From positions 976-9,880 of the forward strand of contig DCTU01000059.1 of NCBI GenBank assembly GCA_002329445.1: DNA of 8,905 nucleotides, read 5' to 3'. The DNA is from a bacterium UBP9_UBA1432 (GTDB lineage Bacteria; Vulcanimicrobiota; Xenobia; Xenobiales; Xenobiaceae). Under the pieces are notes generated by a model that saw only the letters and a list, made by a program, of their open reading frames with translations, made no database searches and was not told where the DNA came from. The translations under genes were made by a program, and so were the position numbers. Of this stretch, positions 1 to 6,604 are shown piece after piece; position 1 is the stretch's first letter; every line of letters begins with the position of its first letter.

Positions 1-5
1 TTCCT

Positions 6-38
6 CCGTGAATCTGCGGTACTTCCACAGGATCACGG
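6..38 (+). promoter_or_regulatory. Irregular stem-loop in the proS leader
   Basis: Bases 6-11 (CCGTGA) pair perfectly with 33-38 (TCACGG). The helix continues inward through an A12/A32 mismatch, a T13-G31 wobble, CTG (14-16) with CAG (28-30), a C17/A27 mismatch and GG (18-19) with CC (25-26), closing a five-base loop TACTT. That makes about 12 pairs in 33 bases. No T-tract follows, so it is a poor intrinsic terminator. It could be a 5' leader structure of proS or the end of an upstream transcript lying outside the window. It lacks the T-box consensus element, so tRNA-sensing regulation is not supported. The pairing is seen in the sequence; any function is inference. Confidence 0.35.
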
Positions 39-110
39 CAGAGACTCCGAAGCGAGGTGACCGGGAGAGGCGAGAGGAGCCCTGGCGCCCGGCCCGAAAG
101 CGTCGCCCCT

Positions 111-1646
111 ATGGCCAAGAACATCGTTTCCCGAACCCAGGACTACCCCCAGTGGTACCTGGATGTCATCAAGGCCGCCGAACTGGCGGACTACTCCCCC
201 GTCCGCGGATGCATGGTGATCCGGCCCGCGGGCTACGCCCTGTGGGAGGCGATCCAGCGCGACCTGGACCGCCGCTTCAAGGAGACCGGGCACGTCAACG
301 CCTACTTCCCCTTGCTGATCCCGGTCAGCTTCCTGGAGCGGGAGGCCCAGCACGTCGAGGGCTTCGCCATGGAGTGCGCCGTGGTGACGCACTCCTCGCT
401 TGAGAAGGACGAGACCGGACACCTCAAGGCCCGCTCGGAACTGCCCGAGCCCCTGGTGATCCGCCCCACCTCCGAGACCCTCTTCGGGCACATGTACGCC
501 CAGTGGGTCCAGAGCTACCGCGATCTTCCGGTGTTGATCAACCAGTGGGCCAACGTGATGCGCTGGGAGATGCGCACCCGGCTCTTCCTGCGCACCGCCG
601 AGTTCCTCTGGCAGGAGGGCCACACGGCCCACGAGACCGCCCAGGAGGCCCAGGAGGAGACCCTGCGCATGCTGGGGGTCTATGCCTCCTTCGCCGAGGA
701 CTTCCTGGCCGTGCCGGTGATCCAGGGGCGCAAGACCGAGAGCGAGAAGTTCCCGGGCGCCGACACCACCTACGCCATCGAGGCCATGATGCAGGATCGC
801 AAGGCCCTGCAGGCGGGGACCTCGCACAACCTGGGCCAGAACTTCGCGCGGGCCTTCGACGTGAAGTTCCTGGGCCGGGACAACCAGTTGCAGCACTGCT
901 GGACCACCTCCTGGGGGGTCAGCACCCGGCTGATCGGCGCCCTGATCATGGCCCACTCCGACGACGAGGGCCTGGTCCTGCCGCCCCGGGTGGCCCCGAC
1001 CCTGGCCGCCATCGTGCCCATCTTCAAGACCGACGACGAGAAGGAGAAGGTCCTGGCCTATTGCCGGGAGCTGGCCGGCGCCCTGTGCGGGGCCGAGCGC
1101 CTGGCCGCCGCCGAGAAGCGGGACGCCGGACGCGAGCTGCTGACCATCTTCACCGACGAGGCGGCCTGCCAGAAGGTGGTCCTGGACATGCGCGAGGGTC
1201 GCGCCGTCGAGAAGCACTACCACTGGGAGCAGAGGGGCGTGCCCTTCCGCCTGGAGGTGGGCCCCCGGGACGTCGACAAATCGGCCTTCGTCCTCAAGAC
1301 CCGCTTCGATGGCTCCAAGACCTTCCACGAGAAGAGCTGCGCCAGCCCCGACTGGCTGCGCGAGCAGGCCGACCAGGTGCAGGCCCGCATGCTGGAGCGC
1401 GCCCGGACCTTCCGGGAAGAGAACACCGTCGTGGTCGAATCCTACGACGAGATGAAGGCGGCCCTGGCCCAGGGTGGATTCGTCCGCTGCTGGTTCCGCG
1501 AGGACCCCGAGGTGGAGGCCCGCATCAAGGAGGAGACCAAGGCCACCGTCCGCGTGATCCCCTTCGAGCAGCCCGGGGGAACCGGAAAGTGCGTGGTGAC
1601 CGGCCGCGAGACCTCCGAACAGGCGATCTTCGCCCTGGCCTACTAG
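111..1646 (+). CDS. proS: Prolyl-tRNA synthetase, type 3 (archaeal/eukaryote-like)
   Basis: This cytoplasmic enzyme (511 aa) activates proline with ATP and attaches it to tRNA(Pro). Class II catalytic landmarks run in order: motif 1 region around residues 38-72, RPTSET at 118-123, motif 2 at 151-174 (RWEMR through EFLWQEGHTAH), the proline/tRNA pocket TSHNLGQNFAR at 237-247, and motif 3 at 269-284 (GVSTRLIGALIMAHSD). An anticodon-binding domain begins near 295 and a C-terminal domain near 405. The bacterial type 1 editing insertion between motifs 2 and 3 is absent, and length matches the short type 3 form. The final residue is Tyr511, as in this subfamily, where the terminal Tyr packs into the active site. 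Only two of the four cysteines of the C-terminal zinc site remain (C460, C494). ATG at 111 is chosen because homology begins there (MAKNIVSRTQDYPQWY); an in-frame GTG at 57 would add 18 unlikely residues. No strong Shine-Dalgarno precedes either start. Confidence 0.97.
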   Translation: MAKNIVSRTQDYPQWYLDVIKAAELADYSPVRGCMVIRPAGYALWEAIQRDLDRRFKETGHVNAYFPLLIPVSFLEREAQHVEGFAMECAVVTHSSLEKDETGHLKARSELPEPLVIRPTSETLFGHMYAQWVQSYRDLPVLINQWANVMRWEMRTRLFLRTAEFLWQEGHTAHETAQEAQEETLRMLGVYASFAEDFLAVPVIQGRKTESEKFPGADTTYAIEAMMQDRKALQAGTSHNLGQNFARAFDVKFLGRDNQLQHCWTTSWGVSTRLIGALIMAHSDDEGLVLPPRVAPTLAAIVPIFKTDDEKEKVLAYCRELAGALCGAERLAAAEKRDAGRELLTIFTDEAACQKVVLDMREGRAVEKHYHWEQRGVPFRLEVGPRDVDKSAFVLKTRFDGSKTFHEKSCASPDWLREQADQVQARMLERARTFREENTVVVESYDEMKAALAQGGFVRCWFREDPEVEARIKEETKATVRVIPFEQPGGTGKCVVTGRETSEQAIFALAY

Positions 1647-1661
1647 GAACCCTAGGAACCC
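1644..1661 (+). repeat. Tandem 9-bp repeat carrying the proS stop codon twice
   Basis: TAGGAACCC occurs twice head to tail (1644-1652 and 1653-1661). The first TAG is the proS stop. The second copy places another in-frame TAG three codons later, so readthrough of the first would add only three residues. Because the terminal tyrosine of type 3 ProRS is normally needed at the very C-terminus, a backup stop may matter, but a chance slippage duplication is equally possible. Confidence 0.6.
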
Positions 1662-1701
1662 AGCCGGAAACCCTGGACCGCCCTCCCCGGGGGGCCGACC
1701 C

Positions 1702-1736
1702 GCCAGCCCCGAGCGCAGGCCGCGCCCGGGGCTGGC
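1702..1736. terminator. GC-rich hairpin between convergent genes, candidate bidirectional terminator
   Basis: GCCAGCCCCG (1702-1711) is the exact reverse complement of CGGGGCTGGC (1727-1736), giving a perfect 10-bp stem with a 15-base loop. It sits between the proS stop (1646) and the stop of the opposing EEP gene (1743-1745), where a shared terminator is expected. On the plus strand it is followed by TTCGTCTC, a weak U-rich tail; on the minus strand there is no T-run. It may therefore work with Rho or simply as an RNA 3'-end stabiliser. The stem is seen; the role is inferred from its position. Confidence 0.6.
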
Positions 1737-1742
1737 TTCGTC

Positions 1743-2843
1743 TCAGTCGGCCACGTCCACCCAATCGAAGCCGTGCACCCTCTCGACGCCGTCCACCGAG
1801 TGGTGGCCCACGGCGTCGCCTCCGCGCACCAGGACGTGGTCCAGCCCCCCGCCGCCGGTCCCCTCCTCGAAGCCCATCTCCCCGGCGCTGGGATAGCGGT
1901 AATCCCGGCCGAAGGGGTTCCAGCCCCACAGGCCCCCGACGGTGTAGCTCTCTCCGGGAGCGGAGTTGAGGTCTCCGCCCAGGATCACCTCGGGCTTGCC
2001 CTGGCAGATCTCGTCCAGCGAGCGGTACTCCGCGCTGCGGGCCTTCTGCTTGGAGTCCTCGCTGCCGGCGGTGAAGTGGGTGCTGATCACGGTCTGGCCC
2101 TCGGCGGTGTTGACCTCCAGGGCCGTCCGGCGCTCCTTGCTGCCCCGGTCCTCGCCAATCTCGTGGACCTGGATGGCGCCCTCGCGGATCTGCCCGTTCT
2201 CGTCCCGGGGCAGCTCCTGGCCGGGGCCCAGCAGGACCGAGTTGCCGAAGGTCCCCCCGTCGTGGTCGATCGAGCGCCCGTGGACCATCGTGTAGCGGAC
2301 GTCCTGACCGGCCTCGTCCTGATAGGTGGCGGTGTAGACCGTCACGTCGCCGTTCCCGTCGGCAGGCTTCTCCTGGGTGATGGTGGCGATCCGGCGGGTG
2401 CCGTCCGGCAGCGTGGTCTGGTAGCGACCATCGCCCAGGGCCTGGGTGTCGCGCCCCCCCAGGTCGGCCTCGAAGACGGCCGAGAGGATCTCCTGGTTGT
2501 AGTCCTTGCCGCCCACCCGACGGGTGCCGACGTCCACCTCCTGGAAGGTGGCCACGTCGATGCCGTTGTGGACCACCTGCTCGCCGACGGTCTTCTTGAT
2601 CTCGTCGAAGCGCGAACGGGCCTCCGCGTTCCCCCCGCCCAGGTTCATGTTGCCGACCTGGAGGTTGGCCGGACGGGCCTGGGGCCCGGGCGAGGGAGAG
2701 GGTTCCAGGGCCTCGGGATCCACGTCCGCGCGGTCCTGGGGAGGGCTGGTGGCCTCGTCGGCCCGAGGAGCCGGCGAGGGCCCGGTCCGCGGGGCGGTCG
2801 AGGGGGTGCTGGCCGGGGTGTCGTGGATCTTTTCGATTCTCAT
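1743..2843 (-). CDS. Endonuclease/exonuclease/phosphatase (DNase I-like) fold protein
   Basis: A 366-aa protein of the EEP superfamily (DNase I, exonuclease III, sphingomyelinase and inositol-phosphatase relatives); the substrate cannot be deduced. Residues 9-59 are rich in Pro, Ser, Thr and Ala and look disordered. The fold follows: N65-M-N67 (first metal-site Asn), Q101-E102 (metal-binding Glu), the GGTFGNSVLL stretch at 196-205 matching the family GNxxLS segment, T255-H256-F257, G290-D291-L292-N293 (the GDxN catalytic motif) and L334-D335-H336-V337 (the late Asp motif). The usual C-terminal SDHxPV is replaced by F359-D-W-V-D-V364, so the catalytic His position holds Trp361, unless H348 or H357 substitutes. 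No signal peptide or membrane segment is visible, so it is cytoplasmic or exported by a non-Sec route. The ATG at 2841-2843 is the only plausible start; no good Shine-Dalgarno is seen. It is convergent with proS and 203 bp downstream of dnaE on the same strand. Confidence 0.88.
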   Translation of the reverse strand: MRIEKIHDTPASTPSTAPRTGPSPAPRADEATSPPQDRADVDPEALEPSPSPGPQARPANLQVGNMNLGGGNAEARSRFDEIKKTVGEQVVHNGIDVATFQEVDVGTRRVGGKDYNQEILSAVFEADLGGRDTQALGDGRYQTTLPDGTRRIATITQEKPADGNGDVTVYTATYQDEAGQDVRYTMVHGRSIDHDGGTFGNSVLLGPGQELPRDENGQIREGAIQVHEIGEDRGSKERRTALEVNTAEGQTVISTHFTAGSEDSKQKARSAEYRSLDEICQGKPEVILGGDLNSAPGESYTVGGLWGWNPFGRDYRYPSAGEMGFEEGTGGGGLDHVLVRGGDAVGHHSVDGVERVHGFDWVDVAD

Positions 2844-2907
2844 GGCGTGAGTCTAGAGGCAGGGGAAGCCCCCGGACCCGGGTTCCAGGTAAAATTCTGA
2901 CGAGGGT

Positions 2908-2959
2908 TGTTGCCGGGGTGTGACAGTTCTCGGATACGCCGGCAACATCCGGATCCGGA
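2908..2959. promoter_or_regulatory. Inverted repeat abutting a 12-bp palindrome between dnaE and the EEP gene
   Basis: TGTTGCCGG (2908-2916) and CCGGCAACA (2939-2947) form a perfect 9-bp inverted repeat. In plus-strand RNA the stem extends past one G/G mismatch by four more pairs (2918-2921 with 2934-2937), leaving a 12-base loop. Directly adjoining is TCCGGATCCGGA (2948-2959), a perfect 12-bp palindrome. Both lie in the gap upstream of the EEP start (2843) and downstream of the dnaE stop (3047). Neither arm is followed by a T-run. Plausible roles are an operator or promoter-proximal site for the EEP gene or a Rho-assisted 3' structure for dnaE mRNA. No convincing -35/-10 pair was found in 2844-3046, although 2889-2900 is a locally AT-rich patch. 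Confidence 0.35.
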
Positions 2960-3046
2960 ACCCGGTCTCTGGAGGCATGCCAGGCCCGTCCGCTCGGGAC
3001 CCCAGGATTCCCCCGGTGTGGCGCGCCCTGGTCGCTGGCGCGGACT

Positions 3047-6000
3047 TCAGTTCACCCAGACGGTCTCGCGGCCCAGAAGGTCCTCCACCTCGCGCACCAG
3101 GCGGGGGCCATGCTCGACGCCGAAGGCCTCGGGCAGGTGCAGGACGGTGGTGCCCTGGGGGCTCTCCAGGTGCAGGAAGACCTCCCGGGCTCCCCGATGG
3201 CGCAACAGGATGTCCCGCAGACGCGACAGGGAGTCCCCCTGGAAGAGCTGCACGCGGATGTTCAAGCCCCGGTAGCGGGAGTCCAGATCCGAGGCGCTGC
3301 GGGCACTCGAGACGTTCGAGGCCAGCTTCTCGACCGAGAGCATCTCGTCGGCGGTCAGCTTGACCTCCTCGGCCGGGGCCTCCTCGTCCTCCTCCTCGTC
3401 CCGGGCCTGACGGGCCTGGCGCACCTCGGTCACGCCCCGAGCCACCACGATGGCTCCGTCCACGCACAAGGAGGAGAACTTCTCGTAGGCCTGGGGGCGC
3501 AGGGTGACCTCGGTGGTTCCCGAGAAGTCCTCCACCTGCAGGAAGGCCATCTGGGTCTTGAAGCGGGTCATGATCTTGCGGACCGAGGTCACCATCCCGG
3601 CGATGGCCACGCTGGCTCCGGCCCCCAGCGAGTTCAGGTCGGCGATGCGGTGGGTCGAGTAGCGCGTCAGGATCTCGCGATACTCCGAGAGCGGCGAGTC
3701 CGAGAGGTAGATGCCCAGCATCTCCTTCTCCATGTCCAGCAGGACCCGCTTGTCGAACTCGTTCTCGCGCAGCTTGCAGACCTCCGCGAAGGTGGTCCGG
3801 CCCAGGTCACCCTCGTCGAAGAGACCGAACTGCCCGCTCTGGGCCTCCTTCTGGAGCCTCTGGCCGTGGTCCAGGCAGCAGTCCAGGTTGGCCAACAGGG
3901 TGGCCCGGGTCTCGCCGAAGCCGTCCATGGCCCCGGCCTTGATCAGGCCTTCCAGCACCTTCTTGTTGACCTGGCGCAGATCCACCCGGGCGCACAGGTC
4001 CGCCAGGTCCTGGAAGGGGCCTTCCTTCTCGCGGGCAGCCACCAGGCAGTCCACGGCCCCCCGGCCGACGTTGCGCACCGCCGCCATGCCCCAGCGGATT
4101 CCCGCGGGCACCACCGTGAATTCCGCCATCGACTCGTTGACGTCCGGGCGCAGGACCTCCAGGCCCGACTGCGAGCACTCGGCGATGAAGAACGAGACCT
4201 TCTCGATGTTGCTCATGACGCTGGTCAGCAAGGCCGCCATGTACTCCGGGCGGTAATGCGTCTTGAGCCAGGCCGTCTGGTAGGTGACCACCGCGTAGGC
4301 CGCTGAGTGGGACTTGTTGAAGCCGTAGGCTGCGAAGTTCTCCATGGTGACGAAGATGTCGGCGGCCACCTTGGCGTCCACGCCCCGCTCGACCGCGCCA
4401 TCGACGAAGATCTTGCGGTGTTTCTCCATCACGTCCATCTTCTTCTTGCCCATGGCCTTGCGCAGGCTGTCGGCCATCGCCATGGTGTAGCCCGCCAGGA
4501 CGTTGGCGGTGAGCATGACCTGCTCCTGATAGATGAAGAAGCCGTAGGTCTCCTTGAGGATGGACTCGAGCTTGGGGTGGGGATAGACGATCTCGCCGCC
4601 CTTGCCGTGGCGCTTGCGGATGAACTCGTCCACCACGCCACCTTTGAGCGGGCCGGGCCGGTACAGCGCCAGGAAGGCCACCACGTCGCTGAAGCGGTCG
4701 GGCTTGAGCGACCTCAGGTAGCGCTTCATCCCGTCCGACTCCAACTGGAAGACGCCGTTGGTGTCGGCGTTGCCCAGCAGCTCATAGGTGGCCGGGTCGT
4801 CGAAGGTCAGGTTGTCCAGGTTCAGCTTCTCGCCGCGCGAGCGCTCGATGTTGCGCAGGCAGTCGTTGATGACCGTCAGGTTCCGCAGGCCGAGGAAGTC
4901 CATCTTGACCAGGCCCACGGTGGCCGAGTCGTTCATGTCGAACTGACAGACCACCTCGTCGCCGTTCATCCGCTGCAGGGGCACCAGTTCCGAAAGGGGC
5001 TGGCTGGCGATCACCACGCCGGCGGCGTGGATGCCCGCGTTGCGGGCCAGGCCCTCGCAGCGCCGGGCCAGGTCCACCAGCTTGCGGCAGGTGGGGTCCC
5101 CGTCATACATGGCCCGGAAATCCGGGGCCTCCAGGGCGCTCTCCAGGGTGACCTTCAGGTCGGCCGGAACGGCCTTGGCGATCCGGTCCACGTCGGGCAG
5201 GGGCACGCCCAGAACCCGCCCCACATCGCGGATGGCGGCCCGGGCCTTCATCCGGTTGAAGGTCACGATCTGGGCCACCCGGTCGGTGCCGTACTTCTGA
5301 CGGCAGTATTCGATGACCTCGCCGCGCCGCTCGACGCAGAAGTCGGTGTCGATATCGGGAAGCTCGGTCCGCTCGGGGTTCAGGAAGCGCTCGAAGAGCA
5401 ACTGGTGGGGCAGCGGGTCGAGCTGGGTGATGCCGATCAGGTAGGCCACCAGGCTTCCCGCGGCCGAGCCCCGTCCCGGTCCCACGGGAATGCCTTGGCT
5501 GCGGGAGTAGCGGATGAAGTCCCAGACCAGCAGGAAGTAGTCGGCGAAGCCCTTCCCGATGATCACGTCCAGCTCGGTCTGCAACCGGGCCTGATACTCC
5601 GGCCCGGGGTCGGGGGTGCCGAAACGCTCGACGAAGCCCTCTCGACACAGTTGGCGCAGATAGTCCTCGGCCGTGCCTCCGCCGGGGACGGGGAAGCTGG
5701 GCAGGAAGACGCTCTCCAGGTCCATCTCCAACTGGCAGCGCTCAGCCACCTCCAGGGTGTTGTGGACGGCCTCAGGCACCCAGTTGAAGGCCCGCAGCAT
5801 CTCCTCTCCCGACTTGAGGTAGAACTCGGGAGCGAAGAACTTCATACGCCCCTGGTCATCCAGGTTCTTCCCGGTCTGGATGCAGACCAGGACGTCCTGC
5901 AGGGAGGCATCGTCCCGGGTCAGGTAGTGGGCGTCGTTGGTGGCCACCGTCTTCAGGCCGAAATCCCGGGCCAGCCGGACCAGCTCGGGGTTGGTCTTGC

Positions 6001-6544
6001 GCTGCTCGGGAAGGCCATGATCCATCAACTCGACGAAGAGGTCCTCTCCGAAGACGTCGCGATAGAACCCCAGCCTCTCGGCGGCCAGACGGGGATCGTC
6101 CTGCATCAGGGCGTCGTTGACCTCCCCGCGCAGACAACCGGAAAGCGCCACCAGCCCCTTGCTGTGCCGGGCCAGCAGTTCGCGATCCGCCCGGGGCTTG
6201 TAGTAGTAGCCCTCCAGGTGGGCGGCGCTGACCAGTTGGGTCAGGTTGCGATAGCCCTCGCGGTCCTTGGCCAGCAACGTCAGGTGGAAGGGCCGATCAT
6301 CCTTGCGCGGCTCGCGGTCGTGGCGCCCCCTCTGGGCCATGTAGATCTCGCAGCCGATCAGCGGCTTGATCCCGGCCTTCTTACAGGCCTTGTAGAAGGT
6401 GACGGCCCCGGACATCACCCCGTGATCGGTCATGGCCAGCGCCGGCATGCCCAGCTCCTGGGCCCGGGCCACCATCTCGGGGATGCGGTTGCAGCCATCC
6501 AGCAGGCTGTACTCGGTGTGGCAATGGAGATGGACGTACGACAC
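3047..6544 (-). CDS. dnaE: DNA polymerase III subunit alpha (replicative DNA polymerase)
   Basis: The catalytic subunit of the replicase, 1165 aa, close to the usual DnaE length. Domains in order: an N-terminal PHP domain (about 1-270) with HLHCHTEYSLLDG at 5-17, TDHG at 39-42, GCEIY at 64-68, FHLTLLA at 86-92, SGCLRGE at 135-141 and NDAHYL at 203-208; the C-family polymerase core with GPGRGSAAGS at 355-364, catalytic D399 and D401 in PDIDTDF and D549 in KMDFLGL; a helix-hairpin-helix region near 855-877; a clamp-binding pentapeptide QFGLF at 905-909 (consensus QLxLF); an OB fold about 978-1040 (VAIAGMVTSVRKIMTRF); an acidic linker DEEEDEEAPAEE at 1049-1060; and a C-terminal domain from about 1094, by position the likely clamp-loader-binding part. 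No separate exonuclease insertion is present, which excludes PolC. The start is GTG (6542-6544): no in-frame ATG, GTG or TTG exists between it and the upstream stop, and only a weak AGG lies about 10 bases before it. Probably co-transcribed with the methyltransferase 60 bp upstream. Confidence 0.98.
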   Translation of the reverse strand: MSYVHLHCHTEYSLLDGCNRIPEMVARAQELGMPALAMTDHGVMSGAVTFYKACKKAGIKPLIGCEIYMAQRGRHDREPRKDDRPFHLTLLAKDREGYRNLTQLVSAAHLEGYYYKPRADRELLARHSKGLVALSGCLRGEVNDALMQDDPRLAAERLGFYRDVFGEDLFVELMDHGLPEQRKTNPELVRLARDFGLKTVATNDAHYLTRDDASLQDVLVCIQTGKNLDDQGRMKFFAPEFYLKSGEEMLRAFNWVPEAVHNTLEVAERCQLEMDLESVFLPSFPVPGGGTAEDYLRQLCREGFVERFGTPDPGPEYQARLQTELDVIIGKGFADYFLLVWDFIRYSRSQGIPVGPGRGSAAGSLVAYLIGITQLDPLPHQLLFERFLNPERTELPDIDTDFCVERRGEVIEYCRQKYGTDRVAQIVTFNRMKARAAIRDVGRVLGVPLPDVDRIAKAVPADLKVTLESALEAPDFRAMYDGDPTCRKLVDLARRCEGLARNAGIHAAGVVIASQPLSELVPLQRMNGDEVVCQFDMNDSATVGLVKMDFLGLRNLTVINDCLRNIERSRGEKLNLDNLTFDDPATYELLGNADTNGVFQLESDGMKRYLRSLKPDRFSDVVAFLALYRPGPLKGGVVDEFIRKRHGKGGEIVYPHPKLESILKETYGFFIYQEQVMLTANVLAGYTMAMADSLRKAMGKKKMDVMEKHRKIFVDGAVERGVDAKVAADIFVTMENFAAYGFNKSHSAAYAVVTYQTAWLKTHYRPEYMAALLTSVMSNIEKVSFFIAECSQSGLEVLRPDVNESMAEFTVVPAGIRWGMAAVRNVGRGAVDCLVAAREKEGPFQDLADLCARVDLRQVNKKVLEGLIKAGAMDGFGETRATLLANLDCCLDHGQRLQKEAQSGQFGLFDEGDLGRTTFAEVCKLRENEFDKRVLLDMEKEMLGIYLSDSPLSEYREILTRYSTHRIADLNSLGAGASVAIAGMVTSVRKIMTRFKTQMAFLQVEDFSGTTEVTLRPQAYEKFSSLCVDGAIVVARGVTEVRQARQARDEEEDEEAPAEEVKLTADEMLSVEKLASNVSSARSASDLDSRYRGLNIRVQLFQGDSLSRLRDILLRHRGAREVFLHLESPQGTTVLHLPEAFGVEHGPRLVREVEDLLGRETVWVN

Positions 6545-6547
6545 GGG

Positions 6548-6559
6548 GCAGGGACCTGC
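6548..6559. promoter_or_regulatory. Small dyad just upstream of the dnaE GTG
   Basis: GCAGG (6548-6552) and CCTGC (6555-6559) form a near-palindrome whose edge is three bases from the dnaE start codon. In dnaE mRNA it could fold as a four-pair hairpin (GCAG with CTGC around GTCC), burying the only Shine-Dalgarno-like AGG. The 60-bp gap 6545-6604 otherwise shows no promoter or terminator. The dyad is short enough to arise by chance; translational control is a guess. Confidence 0.2.
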
Positions 6560-6604
6560 TTTCGATGGGGAGGCTTCGCGCGGAGGAAACCGGATGGGCG
6601 AAGA

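Noticed and set aside
1..110. T-box riboswitch upstream of the aminoacyl-tRNA synthetase gene
   Set aside because: No AGGGTGGNACCGCG-like antiterminator element and too little sequence for the specifier stem.
33..1328. Minus-strand open frame of about 430 codons antisense to proS
   Set aside because: Low-complexity Gly/Leu/Val/His composition, no recognisable motif, and fully overlapped by the well-supported ProRS.
503..1969. Plus-strand open frame of about 490 codons overlapping proS and the convergent gene
   Set aside because: Pro/Arg/Gly-rich shadow frame crossing the terminator and running into an opposing gene; no domain.
3022..3042. Six-pair stem CGCGCC/GGCGCG just beyond the dnaE stop as a terminator
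   Set aside because: Short, no T-run on the minus strand, and such GC stems are common at this base composition.
2853..3467. Minus-strand open frame filling the gap between dnaE and the EEP gene
   Set aside because: It overlaps the dnaE C-terminal coding region, is Arg/Gly/Pro-rich and has no ribosome site; I see no real small gene in 2844-3046.
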